Source: Ignavibacteria bacterium
Lineage (GTDB): Bacteria > Bacteroidota > Ignavibacteria > Kapaibacteriales > UBA961
Direction of reading: 5' to 3'
DNA length: 64,000 nucleotides
Assembly (NCBI GenBank): GCA_016720145.1
Contig: JADJXV010000003.1
Location: 441,464 to 505,463, forward strand
Shown here: positions 1 through 7,733 of the stretch, one piece after another
Layout of the letters: every line of letters begins with the position of its first letter
Position numbering within the stretch: position 1 is the first letter of the stretch
Program-made: the position numbers and the translations under genes
Notes under the pieces: model-generated
The model's input: only the letters and a program-made list of their open reading frames with translations
What the model was told of the DNA's origin: nothing
The model's database searches: none

Positions 1-1
1 T

Positions 2-196
2 GAAGATCTTGTACCGACACTTGAGGTACATTATTTATCTATGGATATGAATTTATACGAACTTACCGTACAGGTTAATTTTATTAAATTTATTCGGGAC
101 GAACGTAAATTTGACAGTGTTGATTTGTTTTTATCGCAAATAGTCGAAGACAGGAATATATGTTTTGAGCTTGTCGAATCGTATCAACATATCTAA
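2..196 (+). CDS. ribF: Riboflavin kinase / FAD synthetase, C-terminal end (partial)
   Basis: The window opens inside a reading frame that runs from base 2 to a TAA at 194-196. Its 64 residues match the end of the riboflavin kinase domain of bifunctional RibF: a 'PTLEVHYL' strand, then 'YELTVQVNFIKFIRDERKFDS', the usual strand plus conserved F-I-R-x-E-x-K-F-x-S segment, then a final helix. RibF phosphorylates riboflavin to FMN and adenylates FMN to FAD in the cytoplasm. The position directly before rpsO fits, because truB-ribF-rpsO-pnp is a common bacterial gene order. The start and the FAD synthetase domain lie outside the window. Assignment rests on motif recognition over a short stretch. 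Confidence 0.78.
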   Translation, partial: EDLVPTLEVHYLSMDMNLYELTVQVNFIKFIRDERKFDSVDLFLSQIVEDRNICFELVESYQHI

Positions 197-253
197 TTTT
201 GACTTTTTTCGCTTAATCTAAATTTTACACAGCTTTATTTCCAAATATTTCCC

Positions 254-261
254 TATTTTTG
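254..261 (+). promoter_or_regulatory. Bacteroidota-type -7 box upstream of rpsO
   Basis: TATTTTTG matches the Bacteroidota -7 consensus TAnnTTTG and is followed by CAC. It lies 33 bases before the rpsO start codon. No clear TTTG -33 box is seen at the usual distance, so the call rests on the -7 box and its position. Confidence 0.5.
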
Positions 262-294
262 CACATTCATTTTTGTTCAATCGGAGTTTATTTA

Positions 295-561
295 ATGCTA
301 ACTAAAGAACGTAAAGCAGAGCTAATCACAAAATACGGTGGCAATGCAGAAAACACAGGGAATTCAGAAGCCCAAATAGCGCTATTAACAGAAAATATCG
401 CTGCGCTTTCAGCACATTTGGAGTTTAATAAGAAAGACCATCATACCCGCCGCGGGCTCATGAAAATGGTCAGCAAACGCCGCAAACATCTCAACTATCT
501 ATTTGACAGAGACATTACCCGCTATCGTACAATCATAGCAGCACTTTCAATTCGTAAATAA
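295..561 (+). CDS. rpsO: 30S ribosomal protein S15
   Basis: The 88-residue product is a full-length S15, which binds 16S rRNA in the platform of the 30S subunit. The typical pattern is present: 'TGNSEAQIALLT' near the N-terminus, then 'HLEFNKKDHHTRRGL', 'MVSKRRKHLNYL' and a final 'RYRTII' helix. The ATG at 295 is chosen because a GGAG ribosome binding site lies at 283-286 and because it gives the normal family length; an upstream in-frame start at 259 would add 12 residues that S15 proteins lack and would overlap the promoter box. The gene has its own terminator at 575-606, so it is at least partly independent of pnp. In many bacteria S15 represses its own mRNA; no such site was identified here. 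Confidence 0.97.
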   Translation: MLTKERKAELITKYGGNAENTGNSEAQIALLTENIAALSAHLEFNKKDHHTRRGLMKMVSKRRKHLNYLFDRDITRYRTIIAALSIRK

Positions 562-574
562 TATCGTTACAGTT

Positions 575-606
575 CGGCGCGTTCATTCGCGCCGTTCTTG
601 TTTTTA
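575..606 (+). terminator. Intrinsic terminator after rpsO
   Basis: A perfect 7-bp GC-rich stem (CGGCGCG / CGCGCCG, arms 575-581 and 588-594, six-base loop) is followed by the T-rich tract TTCTTGTTTTT, 14 bases after the rpsO stop codon. Confidence 0.85.
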
Positions 607-829
607 CGCGCAGCCGTGTGCCCACGTTCTGCGCTTTTTTGTGACTTCAAATTTCTCTCTACGGCGAGAGTAGGCGCACCGCTTTATCGGTTGCTAATCG
701 TCGTCTGAGTGCAGGATTACACCTCTAAATGCGATGTATTCCTCCGCTCAGAATGACTGACGAGTTCCCCCTTCTGCACCGCGCCACCCCTCCGCCACAT
801 TTTTGTTTTATTTTATATAGGTGGCTTTT

Positions 830-3071
830 ATGCACACAGTATCTCTCCAAATTAACGGCAAAGAATATTCCCTCGAAACAGGGCGCTTTGCTAAACTCGC
901 ACAGGGTGCGGTCATGGTTCGCTATGCCGACACCATGGTCCTCGTCACCGTCTGCGCTTCAAGCGAAAAGCGCGATTTAGACTTTCTTCCTCTCACAGTT
1001 GAATATCGCGAAAAAACAGCTTCTGCCGGTAAAATACCCGGAGGTTTTTTCAAACGTGAAGGCAAGCCTTCCGACAAAGAAGTGATTTCGGCACGATTAA
1101 TTGATCGTCCGACTCGACCGTTATTCCCTAAAACATGGCGCCACGAGACACAGATCGTAGCGACCGTCTTCTCAGCAGACCAAGAACACGACTCCGATAC
1201 ACTTGCAGCCGTTGGCGCATCAGCTGCTATCATGCTTTCCGGATTACCGTTTGGCGGTCCATTTTCTGAAGTAAGCGTTGGTCGAGTTGACGGTGAATTT
1301 ATCCTCAATCCAACGTACAAACAACTCGAAGAGTCTGATCTTGAAATGATAGTCGCCGGTACCGACGATGCAATTTTGATGGTCGAAGGCGCTTCAAAAG
1401 AAATTTCAGAAGAAGATTTTGTGGCTGCAATTGAATTCGCTCACGCAAATATTAAACAATTCAACAACATGCAACGTGAGCTCGTCGCTCTTGCCGGTAA
1501 GCCTGCTGTTGAATTCATCGAGCCAACTATCGATGAAACACTCCTAGAAGCTGTCAATGCTCTCATTCGTGATGATGTTCATGCGCAAGTCCGCAAGATG
1601 TCTTCCAAAGAATTCCGTTCTGCTTTCCGCAAGGAAATAACTGAGAAAGTCGTTGCAAGCATTAATGAACAAATGCCACTCGAAACAGCCGACGAGATTG
1701 CTGCACGGAATAAAACGCTTTCAAAAATTGTTGGTAAAATCGAAAAACACGAAATGCGCCGCATGATTTTGGATGAGAATCTCCGTCTCGACGGACGCAA
1801 AACGACAGATGTTCGCCCAATTACCGTCGAAGTCGGCGTTCTGCCCCGTACACACGGTTCGGCACTCTTCACCCGCGGTGAAACTCAAAGCTTGACCACC
1901 GTCACGCTCGGCACGAAAGACGACGAACAAATTATCGACGGCATGCTCCCGACGTACTTCCGTCGATTCATGCTTCATTATAATTTCCCGCCGTACAGCA
2001 CAGGCGAAGTTGGCAGAATGACCGGTACAAGCAGACGCGAAACAGGTCACGGAGCTCTTGCTGAGCGTGCAGTCAAAATAATGGCTCCTAACGAAGCAGA
2101 ATTTCCGTATGTCATCAGAATTGTATCCGATATTTTAGAATCAAACGGATCTTCTTCTATGGCAACCGTTTGCGCAAGCAGTTTAGCGATGTGGGACGCC
2201 GGCGTTCCCTCAAAAAAGCAGTATCCGGTATCGCTATGGGACTCATCAAAGAAGGCGATGAAGTGGCGATTTTAAGCGATATCCTCGGTGATGAAGATTT
2301 CCTTGGTGACATGGACTTCAAAGTAGCCGGCACGGCAGACGGTATCACCGCTTGCCAAATGGATATCAAAATCGGCGGTCTGTCGATGGATATTCTCCGC
2401 AATGCACTGCTCCAAGCCCGCGATGGTCGCCTTCATATATTATCAAAAATGAACGAAGGACTTAGCGAAGTCCGTACGGATCTTTCTCCTTATGCTCCAC
2501 GCCTAACGACTATTCAAATTCCAGTCGAATCGATTGGTGCCGTTATCGGTACGGGTGGTTTCGGTCATCCACGCATTGTGCTTAGAATTTGGTGTTCGAA
2601 ATCAACATTCAAGACGATGGTACAGTCGTCGTTGCATCCACAAGCGGTGAAGCATCGGCAAAAGCGGTCGAACGTATCCTCTCGATCGTTCGCCCACCGG
2701 AAGTCGGTATGGTCTATACGGCTACGATTAAAGAAGTACGTGAAGGTCTCGGCGCAATTTGTGAATTTATGCCAAAAACCAAAGGTTTGCTTCATATTTC
2801 ACAAATCAGCTATGACTATTTTGAAAATGTCGGTGATGTCCTCAAAAATGGTCAACAAATCGAAGTGAAATTAATCGAAATTCAATCGGACGGTAAATTC
2901 CGCCTGAGCCGTAAAGCATTACTCGAAAAACCCGAAGGATATGTCGAACGCGAACGCCCACGTGAGCCAAGACGCGATGATGATCGCCGTGGTGGTGACG
3001 ATAGACGTGGTGGTGGCGATAGACGTGATGACAGACGTGGCGGCGGCGGTGGTGGATACAACAGACGATAA
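830..3071 (+). CDS. pnp: Polynucleotide phosphorylase, reading frame broken by indels
   Basis: Homolog of PNPase, the phosphorolytic 3'-5' exoribonuclease of the RNA degradosome. The whole family layout can be read, but in three frames. Frame A (830-2209) covers both RNase PH-like domains, including 'GRKTTDVRPITVEVGVLPR' and 'FPPYSTGEVGR'. Frame B (2209 to about 2560) continues from 'LKKAVSGIAMGL' to the KH-domain 'VIGTGG'. Frame C (2598-3071) carries 'EINIQDDGTVVVAS' and a complete S1 domain ('GMVYTATIKEVREGLGAICEF'). One base seems missing at 2207-2209 (a CCC run), and one extra base each lies near 2560-2563 and at 2597. The start is ATG 830 with AGGTGG just upstream. The ~35-residue tail is rich in Arg, Asp and Gly. 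The indels may be assembly errors or real decay. Confidence 0.9.
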
Positions 3072-3094
3072 TTTACCTCGCTTCCAAGAATAAG

Positions 3095-3128
3095 AAAAGC
3101 CGCTTTCATGATTGAAAGCGGCTTTTTT
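3095..3128 (+). terminator. Intrinsic terminator after pnp
   Basis: A 14-bp perfect stem (arms 3095-3108 and 3113-3126, core GCCGCTTTC / GAAAGCGGC, loop TGAT-like) runs into a T tract, 24 bases after the pnp stop codon. Confidence 0.92.
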
Positions 3129-3332
3129 ATTGGGTAATTGGTTCACCATTAGCTCTTGTAGGTTATAAATTAAGTTGATAAACCTTAGCAGAACCATATC
3201 TGAAAAAATCAAAACCTTATTACAATATCGTAAGGGTTCCTACCTTGCGAGGGGTGTAGGTTTTCATACTTACTCAGATGTAAACAGTAAATACATTTAT
3301 GTAACGCGCCAAAATAAAAGTAGATACTTAGT

Positions 3333-5510
3333 TTACCGAAGTATCACGAATTGCATTGAGCGATTGGTACCGGTCGAAGTTTCGACTACACAAGTGTAAA
3401 CCCCATTCGACAATTGCCCTGTTTTAAGATTAAGATGAAATGTCCCGGCCGGATACTCTATACTTCCAATTTCAGATACATTTTGACCTGTTGCATCATA
3501 AATTTTCACAATCGCAGAGGTCGGAACATTGAAAGAAAGCTCAACAGAACCATTGAATTGCATTGGATTCGGGAATGCCGTCATTGCAAATTGAGTGAGA
3601 GGATTCTCATTCTCATTTTCATCAACCGATACCGAACCAAGAATAACGTCTTCATTCTGCCTTGGTACTACTTTGTAATTACTGAAACTATAAAGCAATA
3701 TCCCCTTGAGCGATGTAATTCTCTGACCCCGTTGAAGCCATACTTTACCTGATGCTGATTTGGTGGCGTACTGCGTGTTTCCATCGTCTGTTTCTACTCT
3801 TAATCGTGAACTGCCTTCGCTTGTGCCTCCGAATTCGGTAGAATCGACGCAATTGAACTCACCAAAATTACCCGGTGCATCAGCATTGGTGTCCGCAACG
3901 ACGACATTTTCTAATTCTATCATCATACTTTCCCATTGTTCTGCTGCAGGGTCACCGGAACGTTTCCCAGCCAACTCTTTTGTTTTTAATCGTTTAGGTG
4001 GGTACTTCACTCCGGGACCTGGTAATAATGCTGCATCTGTATTTGCAATCGAATCCAACATGGTGACACCAAAAGATTCGACGATCACACCACGAACTCG
4101 TACTTTATCCCACCGTGAAAATGCGCGAATCTTGCTCGCAGGCGATGTAGAATTGAGCACCAATGCTGAATATCCATCTTCACCGTCCTGAATATAGACT
4201 CTCGGAGCGCTGAGGAGTGCATTCGGAATATCAGATGCATCTGCAGAAACAGTGGCTTCGAGTGTGACATAAAACCCGCCATAGACTGTTCCACCCGTCG
4301 TTGTGAACTGTTCACGAATGTCTTTGATCATCGGGGCGCGGTCGAGCACACGGTAATAGAAAACGGCTGTATCGGCAGTCGGGAACTTCACGACTGTATT
4401 ATCGACATCTGAAATTTCAGCTTTCCAGCGAACAAGTGAATTGGCTGCTTGGGCAGGAATATTGGCTGTGTAAAGTGTTTCCGATACTTTCGTTGCGTCA
4501 ATCGCTGTCATCGTGCCGCCATTGACCGAGTACTTCACTTGTACATACTTGAGGTCTGACTTTCCTTTTGTGATGTTAATGGAAATCGGTACCGTTTCGG
4601 ATGGAGTTGGAATCGCATTACTTCTTGTACTTCTTGTGCTTACAATCACCGGAGGAGCTGAATTTGCATCAATGACCAAGTCTTCGGGCATTGCAGGAGA
4701 GATCATGAATGACACCGTTTGTCCGGCGACAGAGTTGGATGTAATATATCCTTTGAGGGAATTAATTTTCTGTCCAACTTGAGGAGCGACAAACGACCCT
4801 ATCTTCACAGCATCAGTTCGGTAATAATTTGATTGATCACGCAGATACATTTGATTGCCGGCTGCATCGGTGAGGATAATCGTAGTTCTTTGAGCGCCGC
4901 TTACTACACTTGACGCGACAATGACATCATTAAATTCTACTTTCATACCGACATACTTCGCTCCTGTTGTGAATTGCATTGCAGCAGGTATGGGACCTAA
5001 CACAAAGTCTGAGATTTTGACTTTTGGTAGAGGGGGAAGGCTGATACCTTCATCGATAAAATTAACGGTAGAGTTCGCAATGAGCAAAGCTTGAATCGCC
5101 CCGAGACTATTGACCGGGAAATTAGTCACTTTTACCGTCATTTCGACAAGCTGTCCAATGCGTAATCGGTTGAAATTTGAGGCAGTATTATTCGTATCAC
5201 ACACGACAAGTACTCCGGCAAATTCATTCAATGTGAAATTAGTATCACGCAGAAATACACTCCAGTTCACATTCCCTGCAATCATAATCTTACGATTGTC
5301 TGTTGGATAATTGACAACCGGAGGAAGTGATACGATACCCGTCATTTTTACGGTATCACCGATTTTTGGTGATTGTAATGATCCCTTCAAAAGTGAATCA
5401 GTGGGTATTGCAGCTACATCTTTTACACTCATCGAAGTATAATTTTGAGCATTCATTGTCACACCGCACGTCATGAAAATCGCACACATACTAAGAAGCA
5501 TTTTCTTCAT
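3333..5510 (-). CDS. Secreted protein with OB-like repeats and T9SS sorting domain
   Basis: 725 residues. An N-terminal signal peptide ('MKKMLLSMCAIFMTCGVTMNAQ') is followed by a mature protein that three times shows the pattern of an OB-fold-like strand set ('GDTVKMTGIVSLPP', 'DKVRVRGVIVESFGV', 'GQRITSLKGILLYS'), with a middle region resembling extracellular Ig/Fn3 modules. The last ~85 residues form a classic type A T9SS tail: 'FPNPMQFNGSVELSF', 'VKIYDATGQNV', 'LSNGVYTCVVET' and a basic end 'FVILR'. The protein is therefore expected to cross the outer membrane through T9SS and be anchored or released at the surface. A strong GGAG lies 6 bases before the ATG. The function beyond secretion is not recognised. 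Confidence 0.85.
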   Translation of the reverse strand: MKKMLLSMCAIFMTCGVTMNAQNYTSMSVKDVAAIPTDSLLKGSLQSPKIGDTVKMTGIVSLPPVVNYPTDNRKIMIAGNVNWSVFLRDTNFTLNEFAGVLVVCDTNNTASNFNRLRIGQLVEMTVKVTNFPVNSLGAIQALLIANSTVNFIDEGISLPPLPKVKISDFVLGPIPAAMQFTTGAKYVGMKVEFNDVIVASSVVSGAQRTTIILTDAAGNQMYLRDQSNYYRTDAVKIGSFVAPQVGQKINSLKGYITSNSVAGQTVSFMISPAMPEDLVIDANSAPPVIVSTRSTRSNAIPTPSETVPISINITKGKSDLKYVQVKYSVNGGTMTAIDATKVSETLYTANIPAQAANSLVRWKAEISDVDNTVVKFPTADTAVFYYRVLDRAPMIKDIREQFTTTGGTVYGGFYVTLEATVSADASDIPNALLSAPRVYIQDGEDGYSALVLNSTSPASKIRAFSRWDKVRVRGVIVESFGVTMLDSIANTDAALLPGPGVKYPPKRLKTKELAGKRSGDPAAEQWESMMIELENVVVADTNADAPGNFGEFNCVDSTEFGGTSEGSSRLRVETDDGNTQYATKSASGKVWLQRGQRITSLKGILLYSFSNYKVVPRQNEDVILGSVSVDENENENPLTQFAMTAFPNPMQFNGSVELSFNVPTSAIVKIYDATGQNVSEIGSIEYPAGTFHLNLKTGQLSNGVYTCVVETSTGTNRSMQFVILR

Positions 5511-5555
5511 ATTTTCTCCGGAAGTAAAGAATATAACTGTATAAATATAATAATG

Positions 5556-6365
5556 TTAATCTACTTTTTTATAAATTGAATCGGTAAAAATCTTCACTCG
5601 AAGTATTTCAAGTGCATACAAAAACCCTATAAATGCTGTAAAAACACCGAGATAGGAAGCCAAGCGTAGCGGAACAGCGGAGAAAGAAGTGATACCGTCA
5701 AAGGCGAATTTGATCATTTTGGAGAGCGTGTATTTCGTTTCACCTGAGAATCTCTCGTGACGCTCATACTCAAGACCTGTCTGTGGGAAACCGATCCAGC
5801 TAATCATACCGCGGATGAATCTGTGGCGTTCTTTCATTGACATAAGCACATTCACCACGCGGCGACTCATGATACGAAAGTCGCCGGTATCGACAGGGAT
5901 ATTGACATTAGTGAGTTTTTTGAGGAGTCTGTAGAACATCTTAGCTGTCAATAGCTTGAAAAACGTCTCACCTTCCCGTTTTTTCCTAACTGCATACACC
6001 ACATCAAATCCATCCAAATGCTTGGCATAAAGGTCGGCGATTGTTTCAGGCGGGTCTTGCAAATCGCCGTCAATGACTGCTACAGCATCACCTTTTGAAA
6101 GGTCAATTCCTGCAGTAATTGTAATCTGATGACCATGATTCCGTGATAAATTCAGGAGTACATATCCAGAATGCTTCTCGCATAAGTCTTTTAAAATATT
6201 AAAGGTACCGTCAGTAGAACCGTCATTGACAAAGATGACTTCTATTTTATCCCGCTCAATTCCAAAGCGCTCGTGAAATATCGAACGCACGCCCTCCATC
6301 CGTTCGAAGAATTTGTGAGCAATCCCCTCTTCATTATACATAGGAACGACGACAGACAATTTCAT
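5556..6365 (-). CDS. Family 2 glycosyltransferase (DPM1/GtrB-like), short C-terminus
   Basis: Membrane-associated GT-A glycosyltransferase of the dolichol/undecaprenyl-phosphate mannose or glucose synthase type. Visible motifs are 'SVVVPMYNEE' at the N-terminus, 'VNDGSTDGT' and the metal and nucleotide-sugar signature 'DGDLQDPPE'. Such enzymes normally transfer a sugar from an NDP-sugar to a polyprenyl phosphate on the inner face of the cytoplasmic membrane. ATG 6365 is preferred over an in-frame TTG at 6374. The family usually runs to 300-330 residues with two C-terminal membrane segments; here the protein stops at about 269 residues, after one segment ('VFTAFIGFLYALEIL') and 'KIFTDS'. No continuation exists in other frames before the next gene. 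Activity may persist, but membrane attachment is altered. Confidence 0.85.
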   Translation of the reverse strand: MKLSVVVPMYNEEGIAHKFFERMEGVRSIFHERFGIERDKIEVIFVNDGSTDGTFNILKDLCEKHSGYVLLNLSRNHGHQITITAGIDLSKGDAVAVIDGDLQDPPETIADLYAKHLDGFDVVYAVRKKREGETFFKLLTAKMFYRLLKKLTNVNIPVDTGDFRIMSRRVVNVLMSMKERHRFIRGMISWIGFPQTGLEYERHERFSGETKYTLSKMIKFAFDGITSFSAVPLRLASYLGVFTAFIGFLYALEILRVKIFTDSIYKKVD

Positions 6366-6400
6366 ACTTTTCAATTTAGTGTTACGATTGTTTTGGAGTA

Positions 6401-6408
6401 CAAAAATA
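6401..6408 (-). promoter_or_regulatory. -7 box (TATTTTTG) upstream of the GT2 gene
   Basis: CAAAAATA on the plus strand reads TATTTTTG on the minus strand, matching TAnnTTTG, 36 bases before the chosen ATG at 6365. No convincing -33 element was seen. Confidence 0.4.
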
Positions 6409-6423
6409 GGATTTTAAGGCGGT

Positions 6424-7356
6424 TCAGAATGCGAATAGTTCTATTGTAGCGCGAATTTTATACAGCGGAATGTCTTTGATATTTTCTGTTTCTTTGTCGG
6501 GCATCAGGACGGCTGAATGTGCACATAACGGTCGAAACTTATTGTAATTCCAATCAATTGCAGGATAAAATCCAATCGTAGAAACATCAAATGCTGACGC
6601 AATATGAATAGCTGCAGTGTCCGGTGAGATCAATAATCTCGCATGACTAATGAGTGAAACAGTATCCATAATAGATCGTGATTCTACGCAATGCACAGAA
6701 GAATTGCCGGCTTCAAGCTTTGAGGCAAGTACAGCATCATGCGGCAAGCAATTCAGGAATACAGGCTGAGAAATTTCTGCACAGATTGCATTCCACATTT
6801 CAAAAGGTAAGGCACGCGATTTGTTCCCGGAGGACAAATTGACAACAACATAAGGTGCATTCGCACCAATCGTTTGCAACACATATTGTTCGGAATTATC
6901 ATCAGGGTACAGCTCCGGACGAGAGCTTTCCACATGAATTCCAATGAGCTCAAGTGCCGCTGTATTCACTTCAGATTGGTGAAATGTATCCGGTAAACTC
7001 ATCGATAGTGGCTGCGTAAATGAGCGTCCTTTTAGTCCATTATATCCAATCTTCACTTTCGCACCGGATAATGCAGCTAATAAAGAACCTTCCCTTGAAA
7101 AGTGATCTTTGGGATCAATCCAATAATCGAATTTTTCATTGCGGAGAGCTGACAGGAGATGAAAAATCGAACGTAATTTTTTAGAATACACCCATACTTT
7201 TGTAATTCTAGGATGATGTTCTATGATATGATAATTACGATGGGAAGCAAGTACGTGAATCTCGGCTTCCGGAAACACTCTATGGATTTCTCTGAACATC
7301 GGGGTCGTGAGTATCATATCGCCGTAGCGGCCAATTTGTACAATTAGTATTTTCAT
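6424..7356 (-). CDS. Family 9 glycosyltransferase (heptosyltransferase-like)
   Basis: 310-residue GT-B enzyme resembling ADP-heptose:LPS heptosyltransferases. The N-terminal 'ILIVQIGRYGDMILTTPMFREI' is the typical 'R-x-G-D-x-x-x-x-x-P' opening. The C-terminal nucleotide-sugar domain shows 'YVVVNLSSGNKSRALPFEMW' and 'ARLLISPDTAAIHIASAF', matching the family's D-T-x-x-x-H-x-A site. The likely role is addition of a sugar to lipid A core or another envelope glycan in the cytoplasm. It lies directly upstream (minus strand) of the GT2 gene with about 60 bases between, so the two may act in one envelope-glycan pathway. The exact sugar and acceptor cannot be told from sequence. Confidence 0.85.
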   Translation of the reverse strand: MKILIVQIGRYGDMILTTPMFREIHRVFPEAEIHVLASHRNYHIIEHHPRITKVWVYSKKLRSIFHLLSALRNEKFDYWIDPKDHFSREGSLLAALSGAKVKIGYNGLKGRSFTQPLSMSLPDTFHQSEVNTAALELIGIHVESSRPELYPDDNSEQYVLQTIGANAPYVVVNLSSGNKSRALPFEMWNAICAEISQPVFLNCLPHDAVLASKLEAGNSSVHCVESRSIMDTVSLISHARLLISPDTAAIHIASAFDVSTIGFYPAIDWNYNKFRPLCAHSAVLMPDKETENIKDIPLYKIRATIELFAF

Positions 7357-7379
7357 TTCGTAGAATACCTTTTCAATAC

Positions 7380-7664
7380 TTACCGAAGTATTTTGAAAAC
7401 CATGAATTCACCAATAAACTTCTCTTCTTCAATTTTACTTTCAGTCACTTCAGAGATTTTAGGTCCATGTTTAATGAGACGTACAAGAGATTCGACCTTT
7501 TCTGTCTCACCTTCGAGTATGCTTTCGACCTGTCCTGTTGGTAGATTACGTGTAATGCCATGTACACCTAGCTTCTTCGCCCAGTGAAAGACATAGTTAC
7601 GAAACCCCACACCTTGGACAATTCCCCCGACGATGATTCTAATACGTACGAATGTAGGTTCCAT
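7380..7664 (-). CDS. acyP: Acylphosphatase
   Basis: 94-residue small enzyme that hydrolyses the carboxyl-phosphate bond of acyl phosphates in the cytoplasm. The signature 'VQGVGFRNYV' contains the phosphate-binding Arg22, and 'GITRNLPTGQVE' contains the catalytic Asn40, equivalent to the Arg/Asn pair of characterised acylphosphatases. Length and fold pattern are normal for the family. The gene is 23 bases upstream of the GT9 gene on the same strand and likely cotranscribed with it. ATG 7664 is the only sensible start. Confidence 0.93.
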   Translation of the reverse strand: MEPTFVRIRIIVGGIVQGVGFRNYVFHWAKKLGVHGITRNLPTGQVESILEGETEKVESLVRLIKHGPKISEVTESKIEEEKFIGEFMVFKILR

Positions 7665-7673
7665 TCCGACAGG

Positions 7674-7709
7674 AATAAAAAACCCTTACTATATCCACAG
7701 CAAGGGTTT
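7674..7709 (-). terminator. Intrinsic terminator after the first choice-of-anchor V gene
   Basis: On the minus strand, AAACCCTT pairs with AAGGGTTT (plus-strand arms 7680-7687 and 7702-7709) and is followed by TTTATT. It lies 25 bases downstream of the 7734-10526 stop codon and just before acyP, so it separates the two transcripts. Confidence 0.75.
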
Positions 7710-7733
7710 GAGGTTGATTATTATGATAATAAT

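Noticed and set aside
2595..2597. Programmed ribosomal frameshifting in pnp
   Set aside because: No slippery heptamer is seen at any of the three places, and three shifts in one gene of this family would be without precedent.
3175..3399. Open reading frame of 74 codons after pnp
   Set aside because: It overlaps the end of the T9SS gene on the other strand, has no ribosome binding site and no protein-like pattern.
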